DNA of 64,000 nucleotides from G963662265 sp963668545 (GCA_963668545.1 OY764868.1:1-64000), one strand, 5' to 3'. Numbered from the stretch's first letter, positions 27,196 through 36,600 are shown. A program made the numbers and translations. Notes: generated from the letters alone by a model not told the origin.

Positions 27196-28560
27196 ATGGA
27201 AGAAAAAAACAGATTTAATTTACAGAATGAAAACAGCTACTCGAAGGAAGCAATACTTGAAAGTATTTCTGATGGTGTGTTTACTGTTGATCTCTCCTGG
27301 AAAATCAACTATTTCAACAGGGCGGCAGAAGAAATAACCGGAATTCCCAGAACTGAAGCTCTTGGAAGAAGGTGCAGCGATGTATTCAGGTCAAGTATCT
27401 GTGAAGGCTCCTGTTTCCTGAAGAAAACAATTGAAAGCGGAAAAGCTGTAATTAATAAACCCTGTTTCATTATCAACTCAAACGGAGAAAAAATACCTGT
27501 AACAATATCCACAGCAGTACTCCGTGATGCTGACGGGAATGTAACCGGAGGTGCTGAAACGTTCAGGGATCTTAGTGATATTGAAATACTTAAGAAAAAA
27601 CTTTCAGAAAGCAATAATGCAGGAACTATGAAAAGTCATAGTCCCCTGATGCACCGTATCTTTGATATACTCCCTGCAGTAGCATCTTCAAGAAGCACTG
27701 TTCTTATAGAAGGGGAGACAGGGACTGGAAAGGAGGTCCTTGCCAGGACTATTCACAGTATTGGAAATGATCCGGAATCCCCTTTTGTTGCAGTCAACTG
27801 CGGAGCACTTCCTGATACCCTGCTTGAATCTGAACTTTTCGGATATAAGAAAGGCGCTTTTACAGGAGCCGAATCAGACAAACCCGGAAGGTTTGCCCTT
27901 GCAGGAAGCGGAACAATATTCCTTGATGAAATAGGTGAAATCAGCCCTGCGCTTCAGGTAAGATTATTAAGGGTGCTTCAGGAGCATATGTATGAACCCC
28001 TGGGAAGTATTAAACCGGAAAAAACAGGTGCAAGGGTAATTGCCGCTACAAACAGAAATCTCTCACAGCTTGTTCAGGCGGGAAAATTCAGGGAAGATCT
28101 TTTTTACAGGATCAATATAATAAGAATTGAGCTTCCGCCTCTCCGGTTGAGAAAAGAAGATATACCTGTATTTACTGAAAGTTTTATAGACAAGTACAAT
28201 TCAATACAGGGGAAAACAGTAGCAGGGGCAGCTCCTGAAGTTTATTCAGCATTTATGTCTTATGAATGGCCCGGAAATGTCAGGGAGCTTGAGAATATTA
28301 TTGAAAGGGCATTCGTTATCTGTCCGGGAGGGATGATTGGACTCAGGCATATCCCTGATGAAGTTCTGGGCAGATCAAAAAATAAACAGGAAATAATCAA
28401 TTCGTTTTCCGGGATAAAAAGTGAAGCGGAGCGGGAGTTTATTATTGAAGTGCTTGAAAAGCACAACTGGAATCAATCAGCTGCAGCAGCAGAGCTGAAA
28501 ATTCACAGGGCAACGCTTTACAGAAAAATCAAGAAGCTGAATATCAGACAAAAAATATAA
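27196..28560 (+). CDS. PAS-domain sigma-54-dependent transcriptional activator
   Basis: A 454-residue NtrC-class activator. An N-terminal PAS domain (residues about 18-130) contains a cysteine group (RRCSDVFRSSICEGSCF and a later PCF), which might bind a metal or cluster or sense redox. The AAA+ domain has GETGTGKE, GAFTGA (sigma-54 contact) and GTIFLDEIGE. A Fis-type helix-turn-helix ends the protein (NQSAAAAELKIHRATLYRKI). No ribosome site is visible before the ATG at 27196, so the start is less certain or the mRNA is leaderless. Its 3' end is duplicated at 36302-36491. No sigma-54 promoter was recognised nearby, so its targets are unknown. Confidence 0.93.
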   Translation: MEEKNRFNLQNENSYSKEAILESISDGVFTVDLSWKINYFNRAAEEITGIPRTEALGRRCSDVFRSSICEGSCFLKKTIESGKAVINKPCFIINSNGEKIPVTISTAVLRDADGNVTGGAETFRDLSDIEILKKKLSESNNAGTMKSHSPLMHRIFDILPAVASSRSTVLIEGETGTGKEVLARTIHSIGNDPESPFVAVNCGALPDTLLESELFGYKKGAFTGAESDKPGRFALAGSGTIFLDEIGEISPALQVRLLRVLQEHMYEPLGSIKPEKTGARVIAATNRNLSQLVQAGKFREDLFYRINIIRIELPPLRLRKEDIPVFTESFIDKYNSIQGKTVAGAAPEVYSAFMSYEWPGNVRELENIIERAFVICPGGMIGLRHIPDEVLGRSKNKQEIINSFSGIKSEAEREFIIEVLEKHNWNQSAAAAELKIHRATLYRKIKKLNIRQKI

Positions 28561-28590
28561 TCAATAAAACACTGCTTTTTTATAATCCTC
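28530..28590 (+). repeat. Direct repeat copy A, at the 3' end of the sigma-54 gene
   Basis: This stretch holds the last codons, the stop and the trailer of the sigma-54 gene. It matches 36425-36491 closely: 21 identical bases, then a short stretch with one indel and one change, then 28 identical bases ending in a T-run. Confidence 0.9.
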
Positions 28591-28599
28591 TTAATTAGC

Positions 28600-28629
28600 A
28601 CCTTTAGACCAATAAAACGGTACCTTTAG
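28600..28629 (+). promoter_or_regulatory. Tandem ACCTTTAG boxes upstream of the OmpA-like gene
   Basis: ACCTTTAG occurs at 28600-28607 and 28622-28629, 22 bp apart, about two helical turns. They could be sites for the LuxR-type regulator encoded at 33651. No clear -10/-35 pair was identified. Confidence 0.4.
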
Positions 28630-28728
28630 CCGATTTTACCTCGACATGCCAGCTGTTAAAGTTTTATCAGTAATAATTTTCATAATAGGGAAAATCATTA
28701 TTATAACCGGCAACCAGAGGTAGATAAA

Positions 28729-31422
28729 ATGAAATTAAGAAAACTGGCATTTTTTATCCTGTTATACCTGTCATTACAGCTTCTTGCAGCGCAGGAGATG
28801 GATGTTAGGGCATTGGCAGAAAACGATCTTTTCAGAGGCGATGTACCTTCAAAAGAAATAAAGGCGGAGCGAAGCAAAGTATGGGAAGATGTATCTCTAT
28901 CGCTTTTAGTGCAGGAGGTGGAAGCAGCTGCAGATGCCTCAGGGCTTGAATCTTTCAGTCTGAAAATTTCAAACAATGCCATTAATATAATTTACCGGGA
29001 TATACGCTTTCTTCCGGGTTCTTCAGAGCTTACTCCTGAAACTGAAGAAAAGATCAATAAGCTGACCGAAATACTGAAGCGGTTCTCTGATATGGCTCTG
29101 CTGGTTCAGGGGCATACGGCAAAACTGTCTCCTGACGATACAGATGACGGCCTGGGATTGTCAAAAGAAAGAGCACAGTCTGTTGCCGGAGTAATCAGCA
29201 AAACTGGAATTTTTAATTCTGAACAGATAGAAGCTGCCGGCAGGGGATTCTATGATCCTGTCGCAGACAATGAGACTCCTGAAGGAAGAGCATTAAACCG
29301 CCGGGTTGAGATTTCAATTGCCGGTTCTGTCAAAGAGGACTCAGATAACAGCATGGTTTGGTGGGAGCTTCTGAGCACATCAATGAATCCCGGATATACA
29401 GCCTATCTTGTTAAAAATGAAACCCTGGAAGCTGTAAAAACCGCGTTTGAAGAAGCGGGTATTGCAGATCTGATATTTGCTGAAACTTCAGCCGGAGTCG
29501 GCATTATTGATAATACGATTTCCTATATGGATAATGGGGCTCCAAATTCCGGCAGCATAGAAAGAATGCAGAAGATCGGGAGTTTTCTTCCTCTGATAAA
29601 TTATGATGCTGAAGTCAGAATCGGAGGATATGGATCTGATCTGTCAATTGAGGAGATAGAAGAGCGTCACTTTTTAACAGCTTATACTTTAAGCGCTATC
29701 GCCGGGTTTAAGCCGGATAATATTACATACAGTAAAGCTCCCTATATCCTTGCTAAAGCAACAGCAGCGCTGGATACCGGTAAAGTCTCTACAGAGGACG
29801 GTTCTCCGGTTGAGCTTACAGGAAACGGAACTTCCTTTACTGCAACTGTACCATTTTCTGTGGATTCTCTTTTGATTGATCTAAGTACAACGGACCCGCT
29901 TGCAGAGATTAAAGGACTTCCCGAAGGTGCTTTTTCCCTTGTCACGGGAAATAACGGGATTTCAGTTACAGTAGAGTCAACAGCAGGAGATGTAAAGGTT
30001 TCTGAAACCTACAGCTTAACAGTATTGCGGCAGAAGGCGGAACTTCAGTCGCTATCGATAATGTCGGAAGGCCAACCTATTGCAGTAAATCCGGAATTTT
30101 CCTCTGAAATAAAAACATACCAGGCAGATGTCCCGTATGTGGTTGATAATATAGAAGTAGTTTCTTCAATACTGCCGGAAGACAAGGCTGCGGGAGCTGT
30201 TGTAAGTATTGATAAAAACTATACAGAAACCCTTAAACCGGGCTTAAATACTATTATACTTACCCTTTCGGACGGATCTTCCACAGATGACAAATATGAA
30301 ATCACTGTTGTCCGTGAGGGGCCGGCAGTTACAACGCTTGATGAGCTTACTGTTAATGAAACAAATGGAGAGAGCCTTGTGCTTTATCCTTCATTCAGTC
30401 CAGATATAACTGAATACAGGCTTACTGTTCCTTTCTCTGTCAGCTCTGTCTCTGTCAATTCATCAGCAGCAGATGAAGAAGCGCAGATAGACAAAGAAAC
30501 CTCACTTCTTCAGCTGTCAGTAGGATATAACGATTTTACAACCATAGTAACAGACCAGCTCGGCAGAAACTCTACGGAATATAAGTTGATAATTGAAAGA
30601 TCAGCACCGCTTCTTTCCTTTTTGGAAATAAAAACGGAGGAAAATAATGAAATAATCATCCCGGTCCCGGAATTCAGTCCAGAGACTACTGTCTATTCGG
30701 TTGCTGTCCCATATAAAACAGATAAGCTTCAATTAAAAGCGGCGCTTAGCGATGAGGACATTGCTGCCGGAGCATCAGCAGAGATTATTTCAGAAACAGA
30801 AGGAGAACTTCCGGTAGGAACATCAAGGACTAAAATCCGCATTACCTATGATGAGGGAAAAACTTCTGATTACACTGTTGATATTACACGTGAAGAGAAA
30901 GATGAGTTTGCTTTCGATGTCTTTGGAATCAGTCTCAAACCGGGATGGTATATTACTCCGGCTGCAGCATTTTATACAGAGGGTTTCGGCTTTACTCTTA
31001 ACGGGGGTATGACTGTAATGATTGCCGAAGATTCAGATGTTAAGGATTACTTAAAACAGTTAAGAATCGGACTTGGTGCGCACTTTCATGGAGGTTCAGG
31101 AAATTATCTGACAATACTCTCCGGGGGAGGCTTTTTAAGCACGGAATATATTTTCCCGACAGAAAAAATTCTGCCCGACCAGTGGTATTTCCCGAAAAAA
31201 ATTATACCGAGACTGGAAACCGGAATTGCATATTACGGAATAGATTATACAGAAGGGATCTACCATGAAGGGGCAGCCTTCTATCTCTCCCCAGCACTGA
31301 GAACAGATTTCATTTTCCCGGCTATGCCCGAAATATTGTTCGGCCTGGATATTTCCTACACGTCCTATATGAGTTCCATACCGGTTCACTATGTCAGCAT
31401 TGGTGCTTCGGTTTCCTGGTAA
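28729..31422 (+). CDS. OmpA-domain outer-membrane protein with cadherin-like repeats
   Basis: An 897-residue exported protein. A signal peptide ends at LQLLAAQE. An OmpA/MotB-type peptidoglycan-binding domain covers about 85-205 (RDIRFLPGSSELTPETEEKI; SKERAQSVAGVI; RALNRRVEISI). Then come at least four repeats of about 100 residues like cadherin-like beta-sandwich domains (pattern L..L.I....F.P....Y...VPY). The final 170 residues look like outer-membrane beta strands and end in VSW, an aromatic C-terminus typical of barrel proteins. AGAGG precedes the ATG. It is followed 15 bp later by a repeat lipoprotein, so the pair is probably an operon for the cell surface. Confidence 0.88.
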   Translation: MKLRKLAFFILLYLSLQLLAAQEMDVRALAENDLFRGDVPSKEIKAERSKVWEDVSLSLLVQEVEAAADASGLESFSLKISNNAINIIYRDIRFLPGSSELTPETEEKINKLTEILKRFSDMALLVQGHTAKLSPDDTDDGLGLSKERAQSVAGVISKTGIFNSEQIEAAGRGFYDPVADNETPEGRALNRRVEISIAGSVKEDSDNSMVWWELLSTSMNPGYTAYLVKNETLEAVKTAFEEAGIADLIFAETSAGVGIIDNTISYMDNGAPNSGSIERMQKIGSFLPLINYDAEVRIGGYGSDLSIEEIEERHFLTAYTLSAIAGFKPDNITYSKAPYILAKATAALDTGKVSTEDGSPVELTGNGTSFTATVPFSVDSLLIDLSTTDPLAEIKGLPEGAFSLVTGNNGISVTVESTAGDVKVSETYSLTVLRQKAELQSLSIMSEGQPIAVNPEFSSEIKTYQADVPYVVDNIEVVSSILPEDKAAGAVVSIDKNYTETLKPGLNTIILTLSDGSSTDDKYEITVVREGPAVTTLDELTVNETNGESLVLYPSFSPDITEYRLTVPFSVSSVSVNSSAADEEAQIDKETSLLQLSVGYNDFTTIVTDQLGRNSTEYKLIIERSAPLLSFLEIKTEENNEIIIPVPEFSPETTVYSVAVPYKTDKLQLKAALSDEDIAAGASAEIISETEGELPVGTSRTKIRITYDEGKTSDYTVDITREEKDEFAFDVFGISLKPGWYITPAAAFYTEGFGFTLNGGMTVMIAEDSDVKDYLKQLRIGLGAHFHGGSGNYLTILSGGGFLSTEYIFPTEKILPDQWYFPKKIIPRLETGIAYYGIDYTEGIYHEGAAFYLSPALRTDFIFPAMPEILFGLDISYTSYMSSIPVHYVSIGASVSW

Positions 31423-31437
31423 AAAAGGAGTATTTAT

Positions 31438-33501
31438 ATGAAAGAAAATATATTGAGAACAAATCTTATAAGAATATTTATAATTATCAGCCTTTTTATA
31501 TCAGGCTGTACAGATATGGGTATGATGAGCGAAGATGCAGAAAAAGCTTTCAATGAGGCTTCTGTTGCTGCAGATTCTGAGAAACTCACAGAAGCCAGCA
31601 TATCCTTTGCTTTAGGGGATACAGCATCCTCTGTTACATCAGCCTTTTCGCTTCCTGCAAGCGGTGACGAGGGATGCACAATAAGCTGGACTTCGTCAAA
31701 TACAGCAATAATAACAGTTAATGAAGATGGAAGTACAACGGTTAACAGGCCTTCCGGCTCCAATGCTGTTGTAATATTAACAGCAACTGTTTCCAGAGGT
31801 TCTGTTACATCCACAAAAACATTTACTGTCACTGTTCTTGCAGAGGCTGTTATATTACACACTATAAGCTTCAACGCCAACGGAGGAAGCGGAAGCATGA
31901 GCAGTCAGACTGTTGCAGAAGGAGCAGCTGTCAGCCTCAGCGCCAATACCTTCACCAGAACCGGCTACACCTTTGCCGGATGGGACGAGGATTCCGACGG
32001 GACAGCTGACTATGCAGACGGAGCATCCTACACCATGGGAAATTCTAACGTAAGCCTCAATGCCGTGTGGACAGCACTTCCTACCCACACTATAAGCTTC
32101 AACGCCAACGGAGGAAGCGGAAGCATGAGCAGTCAGACAGTTGCCGAAGGAGCAGCTGTCAGCCTCAGCGCCAATACCTTCACCAGAACCGGCTACACCT
32201 TTGCCGGATGGGACGAGGATTCCGACGGGACAGCTGACTATGCAGACGGAGCATCCTACGCCATGGGAAATTCTAACGTAAGCCTCAATGCCGTGTGGAC
32301 AGCACTTCCTACCCACACTATAAGCTTCAACGCCAACGGAGGAAGCGGAAGCATGAGCAGTCAGACTGTTGCAGAAGGAGCAGCTGTCAGCCTCAGCGCC
32401 AATACCTTCACCAGAACCGGCTACACCTTTGCCGGATGGGACGAAGATTCTGACGGGGCAGCTGACTATGCAGACGGAGCATCCTACACCATGGGCAATT
32501 CTAACGTAAGCCTCAATGCGGTATGGCGCGCCAATTTATCAATCAGCTCAATAACACCTGACGGTGAAACATCGGTTTCAGCCGATGCTGACATTGTGAT
32601 AGTTTTTTCAGATAGTCTTGACGGAACAACAAAAGGAACCGTAAGCTTCGCATCACCGTCAATTACTTATACAGATGGGGTTAATGCTGCAATCACTTTC
32701 AGCTCCACAAATACTATAAATGACACAATTAGGGTCAACCCCACAGAAAGTCTTCAGCAGACAAACTACACTTCCATCACTGTTTCCGGTTTCAGGGACA
32801 GCTACTCTTCGGATGTAAATTGCTCCGAACCTGCTTATTACTTCCCGGTGAGAGGGGCCATGGATCTTTACTTCCCCTTTACAAATGGTTCACTGACAGA
32901 TGCAAGCGGAAGGGGCGTTACACTGGTACCCTCCGGAGGTCCGACATTAACAGCAGGACATGACGGAAGCGCCAACGGCGCCTACAGATTTGACGGGACA
33001 AATGACTACATGCAGGTTAATGGAGATCTGGGAATAGACTGTGATGCTGATTTCACCATAAGCGCATGGATTTACCTTACCTCAATCGCAAATTACAGGG
33101 CCATTGTTTCAAATTACCATACAACTGGAGCAAACGGCTTAATGTTCCGGGTTAACTCCAATTGGGCCGGTCACACGAATGCTTTGGACTTATCGGAAGG
33201 ATACTCTTCTAATGGTAAATTAAGTACAGGAAGCTGGCTTCATGTTGTTGCCGTATACACTGAAGCAAACTCAAAAGTACAATTTTATGTAAATGGAGTT
33301 GGCGCCGGTTATACTTCAACCGGTTACAATATTGGGGATCCATTGCTGAAGGATTCAAGGAATAAATTCGCAATTGGTGCTGATTACCTTATTGGCGGCG
33401 CAAGATATTTCCCTGGAACAATAGATGAAGTGAGGTTTTACAAATACGCCTTGACAGCAGGCGAGGTGGCCAATCTTTACAATCACAATGATATCTATTG
33501 A
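31438..33501 (+). CDS. Surface lipoprotein with InlB-type repeats and a LamG-like domain
   Basis: A 687-residue protein. The signal peptide ends in the lipobox FISGCTD (Cys 24). A bacterial Ig-like domain follows (about 45-140). Three Listeria-Bacteroides (InlB B-type) repeats of 76 residues start at 141, 217 and 293 (each HTISFNANGGSGSMSSQ). Next is a second Ig-like domain with SSITPDGETSVSADADIVIVF (cut here: ITPDGETSVSADADI). A concanavalin A/LamG-like domain runs from about 465 to the end (FDGTNDYMQV; FTISAWIYL; GTIDEVRFYKYAL). AAGGAG precedes the ATG. These modules usually mediate adhesion or carbohydrate binding; the ligand is unknown. Confidence 0.9.
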   Translation: MKENILRTNLIRIFIIISLFISGCTDMGMMSEDAEKAFNEASVAADSEKLTEASISFALGDTASSVTSAFSLPASGDEGCTISWTSSNTAIITVNEDGSTTVNRPSGSNAVVILTATVSRGSVTSTKTFTVTVLAEAVILHTISFNANGGSGSMSSQTVAEGAAVSLSANTFTRTGYTFAGWDEDSDGTADYADGASYTMGNSNVSLNAVWTALPTHTISFNANGGSGSMSSQTVAEGAAVSLSANTFTRTGYTFAGWDEDSDGTADYADGASYAMGNSNVSLNAVWTALPTHTISFNANGGSGSMSSQTVAEGAAVSLSANTFTRTGYTFAGWDEDSDGAADYADGASYTMGNSNVSLNAVWRANLSISSITPDGETSVSADADIVIVFSDSLDGTTKGTVSFASPSITYTDGVNAAITFSSTNTINDTIRVNPTESLQQTNYTSITVSGFRDSYSSDVNCSEPAYYFPVRGAMDLYFPFTNGSLTDASGRGVTLVPSGGPTLTAGHDGSANGAYRFDGTNDYMQVNGDLGIDCDADFTISAWIYLTSIANYRAIVSNYHTTGANGLMFRVNSNWAGHTNALDLSEGYSSNGKLSTGSWLHVVAVYTEANSKVQFYVNGVGAGYTSTGYNIGDPLLKDSRNKFAIGADYLIGGARYFPGTIDEVRFYKYALTAGEVANLYNHNDIY
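31858..32529 (+). repeat. Three nearly identical 228-bp coding repeats
   Basis: Units start at 31858, 32086 and 32314 and differ by only a few bases (for example ACC versus GCC before ATGGG; GGGACA versus GGGGCA). Such low divergence points to recent amplification or ongoing copy-number change. Confidence 0.95.
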
Positions 33502-33561
33502 TGAAAAAACATCTTACAGTACAGCACTGTATTAAGAAAAGTATCTTTTAAAAAGTTTTAA

Positions 33562-33583
33562 GGAAGGGGATTCTTCCCCTTCC
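33562..33583 (+). terminator. Hairpin after the repeat lipoprotein gene
   Basis: GGAAGGGGA pairs with TCCCCTTCC across a 4-base loop. Only ATTTAG follows, so termination strength is uncertain. Confidence 0.6.
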
Positions 33584-33650
33584 ATTTAGATTTAACAGAA
33601 CAAGCCACTGGCAGATTAGTTAATTCTGAACTATAATTCTGGAGATGAAA

Positions 33651-34316
33651 ATGACAAAGGTCTTTCTGGTAGACGACCATAAAATACTGCTGCCGGGAAT
33701 TAAAATATTAATAGAATCAATTCCCGGTTTTTCGGTAGCAGGAGAAGCCTACGACGGGCTTACTGCCGTCAGTGAAATTACAAGGCTTGAACCGGATATC
33801 TGCATTGTGGATCTTTCCATCCCTATGCTGAACGGCTTCGGGGTAGCTCAGAAACTGCAGGAGAACCGCATTGATTCAAAGATAATCCTCTTGACATCCT
33901 TTATTGATGACTCTTTAGTATCCAGGGCTCTTCAATACCGGATTGCAGGTTATGTGCTTAAAGAAAATAATACAGAGGAGCTTAAGAGGGCTCTTTTGGA
34001 AGTCCGTGACGGCAACCGCTATTTCTGCCCGAGCGTTATGACAAAGATGATTAATAAAATGGAGAAGCTTGAATCAGGCGGAGATAACGGGCAGCAGACT
34101 GCAATAGTAAACTCTCTGACTCCAAGGGAGCAGGATGTCCTCATGCTGGTGGCAAACGGGCTTACCGGAAAGGAGATCTGCGGCAAACTGAATATCTCTG
34201 AATCTACCCTCAAAAAACACAAGACAAGTCTTATCAGAAAAATGGATGTAAAAACAACCAATGAGCTCATAGCGCTAGTGAACAAGGATGAACGCTTTGC
34301 CAGGCTTCTCACATAA
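33651..34316 (+). CDS. LuxR/NarL-family response regulator
   Basis: A 221-residue two-component regulator. The receiver domain (1-120) has the acidic pocket D8/D9, phospho-acceptor D54 (CIVDLSIP), Thr in LLTSF and Lys in YVLKEN. A LuxR-type helix-turn-helix covers 155-215 (LTPREQDVLMLVANGLTGKE; LNISESTLKKHKTSL). I chose the ATG at 33651 because TGGAG lies six bases before it, while an ATG at 33645 would abut that site. It overlaps the histidine kinase gene by 29 bp, so they are a translationally coupled pair. Confidence 0.95.
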   Translation: MTKVFLVDDHKILLPGIKILIESIPGFSVAGEAYDGLTAVSEITRLEPDICIVDLSIPMLNGFGVAQKLQENRIDSKIILLTSFIDDSLVSRALQYRIAGYVLKENNTEELKRALLEVRDGNRYFCPSVMTKMINKMEKLESGGDNGQQTAIVNSLTPREQDVLMLVANGLTGKEICGKLNISESTLKKHKTSLIRKMDVKTTNELIALVNKDERFARLLT

Positions 34317-36270
34317 AATCCGCAGGAAAAGGTTTTTTGCGCTTGCTTTAACCGCCTTGTTTCTGTTTACTGCAGGAAATGCCACAGGAGAAGGAACTAT
34401 ACAAAAAGAGCTGGACTGGAATGGAGAAGATATTATCGAGCTGTCAGGCAACTGGAATTTCTTCTGGAACACCCTGTTAATTTCAATGAATGACATACCT
34501 GATGGTGTAAAAGCATATACAATTCCCTTTACCGGCTCATGGCATACCAACACAAAAGGAGAGAATCAGCTGCCCTGGCACGGCTGCGGAACCTATCAGA
34601 AACGTATTATGCTGCCGCCGGAAACAGGAAGCCGTGTAATATTACGGATCCCCCAGTTAGATACCTCTCTAAGGATATTCTGCAACGGAGTAGAGATATT
34701 CTCTAACGGTTCAGTGGGATGCAGCGCAGAGACCTCAAACCCCATCGACAACAAACCGGTTTTGAGAGAAATATCATCGGCAACCGGTGTATACGATATA
34801 TCTATTCAGGCGTCAAACTTTGACCTCGATTCATTCAGCTACTATATGCTTCCTGTTATTGCGTCTGTCGATAAGGCATTCAGTATGCAGTCAATTTCTT
34901 TTATATCCAATGCACTGATTGTGACTGCGCTTTTAATTTTATCACTTTATCTTTTACTTACCGGTATAAAAATGGAAAATAACCGATGGTGTTTGTATCT
35001 CTGTTTTTCATATCTTGCGAATGTACTGTACCTGTTGGTAAATGGCGAGGTTTTTCTTGGGCAGATGGGGCTTTCACGACTTTTTATATGGAAATTCCAT
35101 TACCTGTCCCGGTTTTTAACATCATTCTTCTTTTTCTGTTTTACAACTGAATTCTTTCATGTCAGGATCCCTTCAAAATTAAATCTTGCAAAAAACATTT
35201 TTGCAATACTCCTTTCATCTGTTTTCCTGCTCTCAAGCCTGCCTCTGCTTCAGCGTTTTTTTCTATTATCACAAGTTATAGCTTATGGAGTTATAATCTA
35301 CAGTCTTGTTGTTTCATTAATAGGGATTTACGAAAACTACCCCTATGCGAAGGTGTTCCTTCTCTCAATCATTATTGTTGCCGTTTTTATGAGTTTTGAT
35401 CTGATAACCATTCCAGCATCATGGCCAATACTATTTAACTGTAAAACCTCCATCGGTTTAATACTTTTCGGTTTAATACATATTTTTCTGCTGATAGAGA
35501 TGATGAAAAATAATTTAAATACAATCGAAGAGCTTGTTGACAGGAGAACAAGGGCACTTGAGATTTCTCTATGGGCCCAGGCCAGGCATGCCAGGGTCGG
35601 AGAGATGCTTAATTTTATTGCGCATCAATGGCAGCAGTACCTGTATGCAATTTCAATCAATGTAGATGGCCTTCTTCAGGAGAGTAATAGAATCCTTACT
35701 GAAGAAAAGAGATATGAAATCTACGGAACAATATCTGAAGCAGTAAAAAGTATGTTTTCTACACTGAAGGACTTTCGAAATTTTTTAAGTCCGGTTAATG
35801 AACGTGAACGATTTAATGCAGGCGATGAGTGTAAAAAGGTTTTCTCTCTGATGGAAGATCTTTTCCTGACCCATGGGATAGAAGTATCTATCGAAACCAG
35901 CGGCGACACAAGGATTTGGGGGATAAAAAATGAACTTCAGCAGGTGGTGCTTAACCTTTTGACAAACGCTGTCAACATAATACGGAAGCGTTCTATAGAC
36001 TCCCCTTATATTCGTTGTATGCTGGCGGGTGATTCTGATCTTGTAACTATGTATGTAGAGGACAATGGCGGCGGTGTCACTGTAAATCTCCGTGAGGAAC
36101 TGTTCGAGCGGGAAAAATCAGAAAAGACTGACGGAAGCGGTATTGGACTTTATATGTCAAGGCGGATTATCCGGGAGCGCTTTCATGGAGAATTATCCTA
36201 TAAAGAAGGATTGTCCGGAGCCATTTTTATGATCATTATCCCCCGGGATTACAGAAAAAGAAAACTTTAG
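34288..36270 (+). CDS. 7TMR-DISM sensor histidine kinase
   Basis: A 660-residue membrane kinase. A signal peptide (to about 35) precedes an extracellular jelly-roll/galactose-binding-like domain (about 45-195, GNWNFFWN; GCGTYQKRIMLPP). Seven membrane segments cover 205-400, then a cytoplasmic HisKA-type helix with H446 in FIAHQWQQYL and an HATPase domain (VVLNLLTNAVNI; EDNGGGV; GSGIGLYMSRRII). This is the 7TMR-DISM sensor layout, thought to sense extracellular sugars or other ligands. Its receiver partner is the upstream overlapping gene. The genes upstream encode surface proteins, so the pair may control them. Confidence 0.93.
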   Translation: MNALPGFSHKIRRKRFFALALTALFLFTAGNATGEGTIQKELDWNGEDIIELSGNWNFFWNTLLISMNDIPDGVKAYTIPFTGSWHTNTKGENQLPWHGCGTYQKRIMLPPETGSRVILRIPQLDTSLRIFCNGVEIFSNGSVGCSAETSNPIDNKPVLREISSATGVYDISIQASNFDLDSFSYYMLPVIASVDKAFSMQSISFISNALIVTALLILSLYLLLTGIKMENNRWCLYLCFSYLANVLYLLVNGEVFLGQMGLSRLFIWKFHYLSRFLTSFFFFCFTTEFFHVRIPSKLNLAKNIFAILLSSVFLLSSLPLLQRFFLLSQVIAYGVIIYSLVVSLIGIYENYPYAKVFLLSIIIVAVFMSFDLITIPASWPILFNCKTSIGLILFGLIHIFLLIEMMKNNLNTIEELVDRRTRALEISLWAQARHARVGEMLNFIAHQWQQYLYAISINVDGLLQESNRILTEEKRYEIYGTISEAVKSMFSTLKDFRNFLSPVNERERFNAGDECKKVFSLMEDLFLTHGIEVSIETSGDTRIWGIKNELQQVVLNLLTNAVNIIRKRSIDSPYIRCMLAGDSDLVTMYVEDNGGGVTVNLREELFEREKSEKTDGSGIGLYMSRRIIRERFHGELSYKEGLSGAIFMIIIPRDYRKRKL

Positions 36271-36301
36271 AAATAATAGTCCTCTGTTTTTTTGGGGGGC
36301 A

Positions 36302-36449
36302 ATTTCAGAAATAAAAGACTCTGCTGAAAAAGATTTGATTATAAGTCCCTTTGTAAAAAAAGATGGAACCTTACATGAGCATTTCCGGAGCTTGATATTC
36401 ACTGTCCAAACCTGTACGGAAAACCAAGAAGCTGAATATCAGACAATAA
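36302..36449 (+). pseudogene. Decayed 3' end of a second sigma-54 activator gene
   Basis: One frame reads SEIKDSAEKDLIISPFVKK, matching SGIKSEAEREFIIEVLEKH in the C-terminus of the sigma-54 protein at 27196. After a frameshift, another frame reads ELDIHCPNLYGK, matching ELKIHRATLYRK. After another shift comes KKLNIRQ and a stop, matching the true C-terminus. There is no start or upstream domain. The upstream part has diverged, while the last 60 bases are almost identical to 28530-28590. The rest of 36271-36615 shows nothing else but a promoter candidate. Confidence 0.8.
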
Positions 36450-36491
36450 TATAATCAATAAAACACTGCTTTTTTTTTATCCTTCTTTTAA
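36425..36491 (+). repeat. Direct repeat copy B
   Basis: Partner of 28530-28590. The two copies bracket the cassette of four genes (OmpA-like, repeat lipoprotein, response regulator, kinase). Confidence 0.9.
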
Positions 36492-36571
36492 AAAGATTGA
36501 AATAAATTCATACCTGGGCATTTATCTTCTATTATATGATCTTCATTCTATTTCATGAAAGCCGGCCTCTA

Positions 36572-36600
36572 TTGACATCCTGTAAGTATTTCTGTTTATT
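36572..36600 (+). promoter_or_regulatory. Candidate promoter of the acyl-CoA carboxylase gene
   Basis: TTGACA (36572-36577) and TTTATT (36595-36600) are 17 bp apart. The leader would be about 70 nt. Confidence 0.5.

Noticed and set aside
31855..32316. A 153-codon open frame on the - strand, with repeats
   Set aside because: It is the antisense of the InlB-type repeats; its repetition follows from the coding strand.
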